In this document: positions 1 through 12,100 of the stretch, in pieces
How positions within the stretch are numbered: the stretch's first letter is position 1
Layout: each line of letters starts with the position of its first letter
Origin: Kryptolebias marmoratus
Lineage: Eukaryota; Chordata; Actinopteri; Cyprinodontiformes; Rivulidae
Reading direction: 5' to 3'
Length of the DNA stretch: 64,000 bases
Assembly: GCF_001649575.2 (NCBI RefSeq)
Contig: NC_051439.1
Location: 9,770,826-9,834,825, forward strand
Notes under the pieces: model-generated
Told to the model about the DNA's origin: nothing
Seen by the model: the letters and a program-made list of their open reading frames with translations, nothing else
Database searches by the model: none
Program-made: the position numbers and the translations under genes

Positions 1-3000
1 TAAACAGTCATCTTTAACTTCCCCTCCAACGTATTCATTAATCCCTTCTATCCTGTGGGGCTGGATGATGATTACAGGGAAGCCAACCAAAGCCGCCCAA
101 ATAAACACCCCTCAGGCAGTAACAAAAGGCCTGTCCACCTCACCCTAAACACAGCTTCCCCGGCTAGATCAGGTTTCAATCAAACCCACGCACAACACAC
201 AAACAAAGGGAAGTAACAAGAGTCTCAAGTACTGACAAAACCCAACAGTGGCTGAAACTAATTTAGTTTCCTTCTTTTTTATTTTTTGCTCAAAAAACAG
301 CAATTGGGTCAAATTTATTGCACAGCAGATGTTGAGAGTTAAATTCTCTTTACTGGTAATCTGACCAAACAATTAAAACACAGGATTTAATGCAGTCTAT
401 TAAACAAGAACTTTGATAGAAAGTGACTAGACTTCTGGTTACTGTTCATTTTGAAAAACCTACCTAGTCATATTTCAACAGAAAGAAGTTCTTATGTTCA
501 CAAAGTTACAATTTTGGCATTTTGCAGAACTCTCTCCCACTGAGCATTTTGAGATTGAAAGGATGTCTGAGCAACATTCAAAGATATGTAGGCTAAAATT
601 GGGCTATATTTGGTCAAAAAGTAAAAGTGATTGACTTCAATAAATAAACCGTTGTGGAGGATTTAGTTCAAGATCTCTAGATTGCAAATATAGCTTGCAA
701 CCTACTGAGCTAATCAACCACATAAACATAATGTAAGACCTTCTGCAATGTGTATGCAATGCATTTGTAGTCTACATTTAAATTTATGCCAAAAGATTGT
801 CATGTTAGTTCAGGTTTAACTCACTTCTTCACAAGGAATATACTGGAAGACTCAACACACAGCATGTAAAGTTTGAGATTTCAAACACAACACAGGCTTT
901 GTGTGTAAATAACTATAGATAACAAAATGATGCAAAAGCGACACAGTGTAAAGAACCTTACATGAGGTTTGAGTTGTTTTAAATGGCAGATATCTGCTCT
1001 GGGATAGGCCCCAGTCTGACTAGATGTCATCAACTTAACTCCTCTGTGGTGACATGGAGGAGGTAATTGCTGATAAAAATGAAATAGAATAACTCTACAG
1101 AACCTCGCTACAAAAGAATCCGAATTATCCCCCGAAGCTTGACACAGTCCTCCCAACACTCCTCTTCTTCAAGACATTCTCGTGCAACGTAACAATAAAG
1201 ATATCAGAATAAACGTTCGAGCCTGCAAATTTAGGTTAATTCCCTGCCCATCAAACATGTCTGAAGGCCCTGACACTTCCTTCCTTCTAGCCACTACACC
1301 TTTTCTGCTCACCACCCTGCAATTAGCTTGCCTAAAACTTGCAGACTTCCGAGGCTTGGCCCACACTAATTATAGGTATGCATCGTTGCATTCAGCTGCC
1401 AGGACTTTAAAAATCAGTCCCTCTTGTTTAAGCCCCACCTTTTGCTCAAGATTGCCATGAGTCAAATGCTGATGTCCATTTGGGTCTAATATAAGTAAAA
1501 CTTAAGAGGTTGCTTTTTTATAACTCTGATTTCTGAAAGCCTGATTTCACAACAGTTTGAGTAAAAAAAAAAATTTTTTTTAACTATTTAGAAGTAACTC
1601 ACAACATATCTTAAGGTAAATGCTCAGATCAAGCTATACACCAAGAGATACTGTATCATCAACTATCTCCAGAATTTCCTCATATATGCCCTGGGGTCTT
1701 TGCAGACAATATGAAGTTAATTATAGACCCTATAAATTTTGTTTTACAGTTACTATATTAAGTGAGGCTTTCATTTTTGCTGTTTTTGACCGGAGGGTGC
1801 CTATGCTGCTGGGAGGTGGTGATCACATAACCTATTTTAAAGCTGTCATATGATTCTTGTTATCATGGCTCAAAACTAGGAACAAATTGCCTCTGTAAGT
1901 ATCCACAAATAGTATATGGGTACTTAAGCAGTACTTTACTTATTCAGACCTGATGCACCATGAATGATCAAGCCATACAGCCTAATCAGAGCATTTGAGT
2001 ATGCAGTAATGCTTGAGCTTTTTTCTGAGTGTTAATTACTAAATAATTTGATGGGGTTGCACCAAACCAAATACCCTTTTATTAAAAAAGGTGCCCCTAA
2101 CACACTAGCTACAGAAGTTGATTGTCAGTTTTAGCAGGGATAGATATGAATAAATCTGTCGGTATCCTTCCACAATAATCAAAAAACACAGCTGATGTAA
2201 CTGGCCAAATGAAAGCCTCCAGTTTTGTGTCATCAATCACAGAAATGTCTTCCAGAAACGTTGGGGCTTGTTAACATGCATTTTAGCAAATTTGTGTTAG
2301 GCTTTGTGTGTGTGTGTGTTTTTCTGCCAATAATGAAACCTTCCTGGGTCTTCTTCCAAAGATTTCATTATGATTCAAACCTTGGAGTTCAGCTTGAATG
2401 GTTTTGGATGGTTTCCTAGGCTCTTGTTCTACCATCCACACTATCCGTCTGAGCAACATAGGGTTGAATTTCCTCTTGCGTCCACACCCTGGGAGGTTGA
2501 CTTCAGTCCTACAAACCTTATAGTTTATTGTAAACTATGGTCAGATGAACATGATGCTGCTTCGGGATGGTCTTGTAGTCTTTACCTTTAACATGAATAT
2601 CTATAATCTTGTTTCTGAGCTCCTCAGATAGATCTCACCTTTGCTTTCTCTGGTCCATGTTCAGTTTGGTGCACACAACAAACTAAACAATGGCCTGTTT
2701 GTTATTTTTAAATAGGTGGAATGGATGATGAAAAACTTGAAAGCACCTGTAAAACTAATTAAGGTCAAACACTTAATGCAAGACTATAAAGCAAGTTTAA
2801 TAGTAAGGGTACCAACAAATACATCCGCATGAATGTTTCTATAAGTTTAAGTTATAATGTCTCATAACTGTATGAGTGGATTTCCAACAACAAGAGTTCC
2901 AACTTCTTATCATCTTGCAAGTTTGCAAACTTTCAATTTGTCTCATATCAGAAAATTTGCAAAGCAGTTATAGTCACTGACATCAAACTACATAATGAGC

Positions 3001-4800
3001 CATCTCAGACGATAATCAGAAAATCATTTCCAGCTTTCTACTTCTTTTAAAGTCAAGTAAAGTTCTGCTCTGAATGAGGTTTGTGTTAAGATAAGTACGT
3101 CCCGTTTTTCTGCAGTTGCTTGCTGGCAATGGAATGCTGGCTTGTTTACTGCCTTAAGGAGAACTGTGACTCTGATTGCACTTGGGAGTGAAGTCAGGGG
3201 ATGCCTCTGTTAGCTAAACATCCTGTTGCCCTGTTTAAATACACTACATTGTGTGGTGTTAAGTGTGTGAAAAACACAGGAAATGCATGAGGGTCATCTG
3301 CGTTTGTGAGATGAGAAAGCAGGCTGACTTCCTGAACTCTAAATACTCTAAAGGATAAAGGCATGCAAGTGGGAAAATTCATGGTCATAGCTTTTTTTTC
3401 TGCCCAATTTCAAACAAAGGACACTTTATTTGGACATAAGCTTGATCAATGGTAAATGGTAGCCTGAGTTAAAAAATAAAAAAGTGAAGGAGGCTCAGTT
3501 TGCAACAGTCAGTCATGTGTATCTTCAAAAACCGATGTAAGGTTTATGCAGAATGTGCACAGAAGACGTGTGTGTTTTACTTGAGTGTCTTGGAAAGGAA
3601 ATCACACTAAAAGACCATTTCACCTTTGCTCTTGGACAGTCAACCGCAGCACACAGCTCTGACGACAACAACAACAAAACTAATCTAGCAATAAAGGAAG
3701 TCCACATGGGTGTCAAGGTTGTACATGTGAAGGTCGTGCATACATGGAGCATGCGGGGTATTTTATACGACTGCAACATAAGGCTGTGGCAAAAGCTGTA
3801 TGAAAGCCAGAGAAATACAAAGAAACTTCTCACACAACATGCTGTCACTATGACAACCACACAGAATCATTTAGCCTGATCTCTTGCCTTTCTGCACGGC
3901 ACAGAAATCCAATAGCATTTAGGTCTTACACAACCAAGCTACAGATTCACTCTGCGGGGCTTTTAACATATTTGCAAATAAGGTTCGTAGATCCATTCAT
4001 GGATTTTCAGAGTGACTTCCAAGGCAGTTTTATTTTTAAAAGTGCTCTAAGTGAGTGCTTAAGCTGACAAGTGGGACAGCTTTTATTGTTAATGGAGCTC
4101 CAAGTTGTAGTCGCCGACTCCAAAATGAATTACAAATGAAAATTTAAAACTTGTTTTGCATGCAGGTTATAGTTAAAGGTACTCGTTGCAAACGATAAAA
4201 TCAATCGGTTATTCTGAGCTATATCAAATGGTGCAGTTTGAAAGAGTTCACTCCAGTAGCTTTCCAGATATACTGATATATATATATATTCTGAAACGCA
4301 GGTACGCACTCAATGTAAACAAAACGCGTTTATCTACTTATACTACTTAACAGATCTGAGCGTAAATACATACAAATACAGCAAAATTGTCAGACTTATT
4401 GGTCCCAAAGTGCACTTTCGTGTACATTTCCATTGTTGACCTATTATCAGTCTATTATAAGTTTTCTCTTACAAATTTTTAATTTAAGGACACATTCAGT
4501 ACTATATTACTTTGTGGATTTTGTTTGACTGGTCTTCATGGCATTGCAATGAGGACCTTTAATTGTTTCTGTTTATTATAATAACTACATGACTGAAATT
4601 TTAGTCCCAAGTTTCCCCTCGGTTAAATTATTCGTAATTATGAAACTAGCTCCTGGTTTCATATGCTTTCATTTGACATTGTGGCACGAAAACAGATTCC
4701 AAGAGATAGAAAATCTCTTTGTTTTAGCCAGCAGTGAACGTGTGTCTGATGTAATTCCACGTGCTGCGGCTGTATTGAATATCTTCAGCATTTACGGACA
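1..4800. other. Intergenic region upstream of spred1
   Basis: I see no exon with convincing coding similarity here. All open frames are short and contain no recognisable domain. The sequence is AT-rich with scattered homopolymers, a short (TG)n around 2307-2319 and a short (TA)n near 4275-4288. The only feature I can name is a Tc1-like transposase fossil at about 2225-2770. Distal regulatory elements of spred1 could lie here but none can be shown from the sequence alone. Confidence 0.6.
2225..2770 (-). mobile_element. Tc1/mariner-like transposase fossil, N-terminal part
   Basis: Read on the minus strand, a decayed transposase begins with an ATG at 2658-2656 followed by Asp-Gln-Arg-Lys. It continues through a helix-turn-helix-like stretch of the kind found in fish Tc1 DNA-binding domains (a 'Val-Lys-Gly-Lys' core, then a Pro-Gly-x-Gly-Arg-Lys-Arg linker and an Arg-Arg-Ile-Val segment). 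Frameshifts and stops interrupt the frame, and the DDE catalytic part is not seen. Sequence just above the ATG (2660-2770) resembles the short 5' UTR of the same element family. I infer an inactive, truncated Tc1-like DNA transposon. I could not locate both terminal inverted repeats, so the ends are approximate. Confidence 0.72.
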
Positions 4801-5264
4801 TTTTTTTATTTTTTTGCAAATGGATGCGAGATAGTAGTCGGGTGCGGTCGACTCCGACAGCACCACTTCATGAAAGAAAAAAGGGTAAACATTGTTAATG
4901 GCTGTGTAGCATGTGTCCGCCGGACTCCTTCCTCCGGATTATTTTCTGCCTCGCGTGGTATCACACAGACGCTTCCCTCTTGTATCAATGCGTGATTGAA
5001 GGAAACTTCTTTTGGGAAGTGCTTAGGGGGAGGGGGACTACTTTACTTGTCCCCACGCGTCGAATTTGTGAAAACTGCCGCGTACGGCTCCCGATAAACG
5101 CAAATTATTATAACGCGTGTTGCTGTTTAACTAAACGAGGCGGACTGAGACGCGGGCGAGCTTCTTCCACCCCAGGAGTGACATGTTTGCTCCACGCCGC
5201 GGAAGGATCTGATTTTTCTCGAGCGAGGGTCGACACATCCGCCCAGTTTTCCGATGTTTCAGTC

Positions 5265-5320
5265 ACAACCCCCCTCCCTCCCTCCACCTCCCCCCTCCTC
5301 CTCCTCCTCCTCCCCCTCCG
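5265..5320. repeat. Polypyrimidine tract (CCTCC/CTC repeats)
   Basis: Almost pure C/T on the plus strand, with runs of CCCTCC and CTC triplets. It lies about 0.85 kb before the spred1 ATG, inside the putative promoter or leader. Mirror-like polypurine/polypyrimidine tracts of this type can adopt H-DNA, but no function is shown. Confidence 0.8.
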
Positions 5321-5471
5321 AGTTGAAAATGGACTTCGATAAAAGCAGATGTCCTCCAACTAACTTCTGAAGGAAATTACACGCCCGTGTGTGTGTTTTT
5401 GTTTTGTTTTTAATTCGCCCGTCAGCACAAGAAACTGAAAAAAAGCACCCGACAACGTTTATTCATTTTCA

Positions 5472-5519
5472 GTGTGTGTGTGTGTGAGTGAGAGAGAGAG
5501 AGAGAGAGAGAGGGGGGGG
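5472..5519. repeat. Compound microsatellite (GT)n(GA)n(G)n
   Basis: A GT run passes directly into a GA run and then a short G run. It is located in the presumed 5' leader/promoter of spred1. Confidence 0.9.
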
Positions 5520-6153
5520 TGGTTCTCGGTGGATGCCTTTGCTGCAGAACCTCTCGGACACGTTGACGGAGCAACGCTCGCTGCACGGTGTTTTGTCCCG
5601 GACCGAAAGTTGGCGAATGGATGCTCGGCGTACCTATAGAAGCCCGTAACCATTTCCGAAACCTTTTTTTTATATTAATATTGTTATTATTATTTTTGGA
5701 GGATTCGTACACGTTTTATTATTGTTGTTTTTGCAAAGCGAGGACCCGCGTTCGTTGACGAGGCGGATGATGACGATGGCGGTGGTGCCGCTGGCTCGCT
5801 TGCTGTGGTCGGATTTTACTTCCAGGGAGGACAAAATGAATCAGCGGTTGTCACTCCTCCTCCTCCTCGCCGTCTAACGCCTCGGCCACGGCAGAGCTAA
5901 AAACTAGCTTCGCTCCGGTGTTCACGGGAGAGGGAGAGGTGGGGGGGGAGACCGCTCAAGTTAGGCATGCCTCTCCGCACGACGCTTCCCGGCTCTCCCG
6001 AATCCGAGTGATTGCTATCTATTTTTTTTTCTTACTTTTTTTTTTTTTGGTAGTCTGGGAAGGAAAAAAATGGTGATTTTTGTGGCATTTTATCCCGCCG
6101 TCGCCGCCTCATCGATGCTATTGCTAGGGTTCGGATCCCCGTGAGGAAATAAA

Positions 6154-9100
6154 ATGAGTGAAGATTCAACAAATCCAAACAACGAGTGAGTACCGCTCAT
6201 TTCTGCACGTTTTCGTTCACAAATAACACGCATCCATCGGCACTTCACTCGTTTGTGCACATTTAATAACAGCCCACGCTTTGCACTGTTAATGACACCT
6301 CCAAACCATGCTAGTACTTCATCATTGTTCTTTATGTTTACATTTACACCGATGTGTCGGAGTTTATTTGGATGCTAACTTCACAGAAGGGTCGATATTT
6401 AACAGTCAAAGTCTACATTAATGCTATTAATATCCAGGTCCTGTTTTCGTTGTTTTGACACAGCTAACTAACATCTTTTTTTTGGGGGGGGGGGGAGAAA
6501 TTCATATTAGGCCACCGACTGTACTGTAGCTGTAGTAATCCTCGCCTTTTTTAACAGATTGTGGGGGAACTATAAACTGGTTGCACAGATTAGTAATCGT
6601 AGAAGCCCCAGTGGACGCTCAAAGTCCGGTTTGAAATATATTTTTATGTGCTTGCGTGGAGAGTACATCATGATCAGATGGCGTTATTTTGACAGTGTGT
6701 GTGTGTGTGAGAGAGAGACTGCTGTCCGCCATGATTTCGGCACGAAACCACGGATTAAAAAAAACAACACATCGTGCGGTTTTTACGTTCCGGCCCGGTC
6801 GTTTGTTTTTAAATCTCCTTTCTTTAAATAAAAAAAAAATATATATATATGTATAAGAGGCTCATCGTGCGGCGTCGCGACTTCGAAGAATCTAAACGAT
6901 GCCTCCTTTTCTTTTTTCTTTTTTTCTCAATCGCACGCATTTACATATCACAATCCCCATTCATAAAAAACGGCCTCGCATTCACGCCCTTAGCCCAGCA
7001 GCGACGCGGACGTGTTGTTCCTTCGTCGCGCTCATTCCTTGTATTGTTTCGTGCTGTTTTAATGGGGCTGATTTCCCCCCCTCCCTCCACCTCCACACAC
7101 ACACACCCTGTGTGAGCCCTTGTTGACAGTCAGTGAGAAATATCTGCTTCGGGAGGTGCTGCGGTCACATGATCCCCTCCATTCATAAAGTACCTGCCTG
7201 CCCATTCACAGCACTCGGCGCTGTTTTCGCATTGCACCGACGAGCCCATTCTCTGTAAATACTGTACAATCCTGCACGATCGCGCGAACCTTTACTTTGC
7301 TTTAATCTAACATTTTGACAGACAGCTATCTCCTGTAGTCCCCCAGCGTTTTCTTCTGTCACCTACGGGAAGTTAAATCCCCTCTCACAGCCATGTACTT
7401 GCATCGCCTTATGTATTTTTACCCCATTCTATAAAAAAATGGCTTCTGTGAGGTTGACTCATTTTAATGGATGTGGTTTTGTCCTTGAAGTGCACTTGTC
7501 TGTTCTTATGTAACGCGTTTCATGCAGTGCTTTTTCCTCATATCAAGCCACGCCGGCCTGAGAGAAATTAAAACCTCTCCTATGTGTTGCTAAAGTGGGA
7601 TTTTTCTCTGAACTTATTGGTGCTCTTAGTTGTGTAACACCCTTCCGCGTTTGATGCTTGAAGCAAAGATAAACCCTCTGATATCCCTTTTTAGCATATA
7701 TCTGCTGTCCTGGGAGGGGAAAAAAGTGTAAGCTTTTTTTTTCCTAATTTGATGTCTCTTCAGAGGAAATTCAAGGACCTCCAGGCCCCATTTTAGGAAC
7801 GACTGCCATAGGCCTACGTATTATCAGTGATGTTTGAACTACAGAGCTCGGTTTGCTTCACACTGCGTGATGGCGGCAGCTAAGATAATGAAGTGGTCTG
7901 AACATTGTTGCTATGATTCCACCACTTTTCTCTGCCAGTTATATGATTCATGGCATTAAAGGGAACAGAATGCCGAGCAAGAGCCTGAATCGTTTTAAAC
8001 TGAAGGTCTGTAAAGAAAAAATCAGGTACCTATGCTTCTTTCTGGCATCAAGGATAATAGTTAATGTGTTTATTTTTATTTCTCAGGCACCCTGTTTTCC
8101 TTCATGACATTCAGCTGACTTGTGTTGCTAAAGTACATTTTGTTCCTGGATGAATCAGTTGGCTAATGAAGCAAAAATGAAATCTCTTTTCTTTAGTGTT
8201 CGCTTAAGTGCTGACCATTTAACCGTCTGCTAACAGGAGTGAAGGAAAAAGCACCTTTTTGTTCTCCCCTCAGCTCACGTTTCTATGTTTTAAAATCTCC
8301 ACACGATTCGATCGGAGATAGCGCTCGAGTGGTTTTGTCTGAATGATAGTCGGTAAGCCAAGCTATGAACACACAACACACCCTCCTTGGAGAACACGTT
8401 ACTTGGCCTTGGCGCAGTCGTGCTCACGAGGCTGAAATGACAAGAGCGCGACACAAAGGCTTGTGAGATTTTTTTGGGGTTTTGCGTCTTGTCTGGCATG
8501 TGCGGAGAGAGCGGCGTGGGGTAAGGTTTGTTGTGAGTGTTGTACACTTGGTGAAAGATTGTTCAGGCAGTGTCATTGTTGCTGTCAGCTGAAATGTGAT
8601 CTTGAAGTTTTTTATTTTCCTCTCAGATCGTATCTTGTCGAGGTTCACTGTACTCTTATTTGTGTACAATACATCCTTTTTTTCTAGATTGTCACAGTAT
8701 ACTTTGCTGTTTGGAGTTACAACCAGCAGCTTGATTGCGAAAATACAGTTTTGTCCCAAGAAGAGACAAAAAAAGAAGCCAGAAAGGATTTAAAATCTTC
8801 TTTCTGCTTTGCTCTATAGTTATTCCTAAATAGATGTTTGCTCGTTTGATTTGTGCCTGTCATCGCGGAAGTTGCACAAGCCCTCATTCATTTTTATCAG
8901 TGAAGGTCAGTTGCCTGCACACTCCATTGCACCTGGGTGCGCTGGGTTTGGCCTCATTGTTTGAGATTCCCATATTACTGAGGTATTGTCCTCTGCCAGT
9001 CAGGTGATCCCCAGTGATTCATTTCTCTGTGCTCTTCCTATCTGCGCGGTGTGATTCGACAGCTCGGCGTTCTAGCTGCCAATGTGGGTGTCTCGGTCTT

Positions 9101-12100
9101 ATCACCTGTGGGCTGTTTTCACTCCCGTTGCTTTTGCGCAGCAGTGCCGAACGCCGAACCCCCATCGCGGCCTGAGACGACTGGGAGAGGCGGCTGCTTC
9201 AGCTGCTAAAGCTGGCGGTTTATGGCCGCAGTAATTTTCTATTTCCTGTGACCCTTATGTTAAGCTAAATAATTTCCTGGACCTTTTAATAGATGGTATC
9301 ATTCGGGATTATGGCCCATTGTTGGTTATAGCCTCTATGGATGTTTAGCAATTGCAGCTGGTGGCGTCTTAAGTTACAGGCCCATCTTACCTCTGACAAA
9401 CTGCTGAGCTGAACATGTCTTTGGTTTTGCTTCTGTATTCTTTAGGGGAAGTGTTGGCTGTGATCAATGTGGTTTACAAAGGCTAATGAAATGCGCTACT
9501 TGATAAACACGAGGCCACAACATTTTACTTAACAGCTTGCTGGGCATAAATGGAAGAAACTTCATCTCATTTAGTAAGGATTAGGTGTTTTGGGTTTTGA
9601 TTTTTTTTTTTATTATTTAGGAAAGATTCTACAGCCCAGTGTCTGCTTGTTTGGGAGCTATTTGCGTCATTAATAATGCTAATTCTCTGTATAATCAGAA
9701 GGCATATGATGTTTGTTATTGAGACAAACTAACAAACCGTAACATGGCGTGCATAGAGATGCACTGTTCCATTCCCATGGTCCGATTAATGCTTGGATTC
9801 TGTGTATTTTAAAACTAAACCACTTCCTTCTTATGTTTTTCATTTCCTCTTCAAGTTTTTTAGAAGCTGATGTAAAATGTCAGCAGTGAGTTAGAGCTTT
9901 TTTTTTAAGAACTGATGTGTACACTATACCAAGTTTAGACGTTCCTTTGTACGAGTCTGTCTCCATCGCAGCATCCACAGAGCAGGGGTCTTGTCTTCAT
10001 TTCTTTCTCGAGGAGAGCCTCTGAAGTTCACAGACCATGTCCTAATGCCTCTAAAAGGTGCTTGTAGCGCTATGTGTCTGAATTGTGGATATTGTTTTCA
10101 GTCGTGCCTCATGCGGGAGCATGAAGGCTGGGCCTTGTTGCGAGCCCTTCGCTGCAGCTGGGCTAAGACGGTTCTTTCCTGTTAGGCCGCAGACATGAAA
10201 GGGCACAGATGTAACTTCTAAACTCTACGTCTTTGAGTTTCCATACGCTTTGAAAACAAGAACAGATTTTTTTCTGGATCTGGCTGCTCGCACACTCACA
10301 CACACACACACGTGTGTTTATTTTTATGGAAACAATTGGCTGGCATGTGTTTCTGGGAAAGAGAGGGCCAGATGAAGTAGTGAATTTTAAAAGAAGCAAA
10401 TCTGTTCTAATTACTATATCAAATGAATTGCTTTGTCAAGTCGTACAAAAATTATGGAAATTATAAGACTTTATAAGCATGGATTTGTATTTACTGATAA
10501 CTTTTGTTCACATATTCTACATAAAATAGACATTTAAAGTGTTTCCTGATTATTTGACTTCCCAGACAGTGGTTCAGCTCAGAGCCACTGAAGTAAAAAT
10601 GAATAAAAAAGTAATAATTTGAGTTTTGATATGTGGGTTGCGCGTGACGTTAAGCTACTTGTATCAACTTAGCACCGAATGATTGTTTGCAACTTGTCCT
10701 AGCAGTTTCTCCCAACATTCATACCCCCCCTCCCCATCTCAGTTTAGTGGTTTATCATTCCTAAGTAGCTCCCTAAGACGTATTGATGGTTCCTCCCATC
10801 GCTACACGGCCGGCTCCTTGGGGACCACTTTTACATCAAAGCGGCGCAGAGATGCAGCAGCAGTCAAACTTTGTTGTTCCTCTTTTTGTAAATGGCAAGC
10901 TTACGGTTTTAATTTTCCAAATGCTTGTGGTTTGAATTAAGATCATCTCAATATGTGGCTTTGATGAATGTTTGAGAAAAGCTTTTTGGCATTTGACGCG
11001 CATATGGGATTCTTTTGATTTATAGGGCCACAGGGCAGCAGGACTTAGAACATTAACGTTGGGGTTGCAGACCCAATCAAGTAATGGAGGGGTTGGTTCG
11101 AAAATTATTGTTCGAAATGTCATCTTAGTGAGCACTGCTGATGTTTATGTGCTTCTTGGGGCTATTTTTCATTGAAACTAGAGGTTAATTAGACACAGTA
11201 AACGCTGTCTGTAACAGATATTTCTAGACGTGGCTAGTACCAAGAAATGTGCTATCATTGGGTAGAAAAAGATGGTGTTACATTTGAAGTTAAGGTTTGC
11301 TGTGTCGTGCAGCAGCAGATTTTTCTTTTTTTCTGAGTCAGTTGGTAGCTAAGCTGAATGTTCTTGCGAGGGAGATGACTCACCATCAGCCTGAGGTGTT
11401 GTGTAGATAGGGCAAATTTCTCTTTCACTTCTCTTTCTATAACCAGTGTATTAGTTTTCACTGCAGCTAATGCAAGCAGGCCTGTGTTCCTCCTAAGCTT
11501 ATTATCAGTTTTATTAATGGCAAACAGACAGATCTTTTAAAAGTGTTTTGCTCTCACTGTACAGCCGTAATTTGTACTGCTTCCGCGGCAGGCCCTGTTG
11601 ATGTTTGTTTTCGGTATGTCTGCGCCCTTGAGTTTGCGTCTGGTTATTTGGGGGACTTGAACTGTGGCTAATTGGCTAGCTTGTTTGCACCATTTAGATT
11701 AGATGCACTGCTGGAATTAATGGCCGAGTCCCAGATTTCATGGTATTTCTTTCCAATGAGGTACAGTCACAGGGAAAAGCCCGTGCACCACTTTATCCGT
11801 TTAAAACTTCAGCTTTAAGTTGCCATTGGTTTTGCTTTGAAATTCTCCGTGAAGCTTAAATACAACAATCTGGGTTCATTTTTTTATGTATATAGTATTT
11901 ATTGATGTACATCTTTGGTCAAACCATCCAGACTTTAATGAAGGCATGCTAAAATCTGTTATATTTTTGTACAAACTTCAAATATTTTATCTTCAGATAT
12001 TTGTTAAAGATGACTAAATGGAAGCAAAGAGTCTGAGTGAAACCCAAAGTAGCATGTAACGCCACCTTCCATGTTCCACCTACTTTATTTGGTAATTGCT

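Larger units (their letters stand above)
4830..6153 (+). promoter_or_regulatory. spred1: spred1 promoter and 5'UTR region
   Basis: The stretch in front of the spred1 start codon becomes clearly GC- and CpG-richer than the flanking DNA, especially from about 4830 to 6000. It contains a polypyrimidine block at 5265-5320 and GT/GA microsatellites at 5472-5519. No TATA box stands out. A CpG-rich, TATA-less promoter with a long 5' leader fits the family, but the transcription start cannot be fixed from sequence. The region ends at the ATG at 6154, whose context is AAAATGA. Confidence 0.5.
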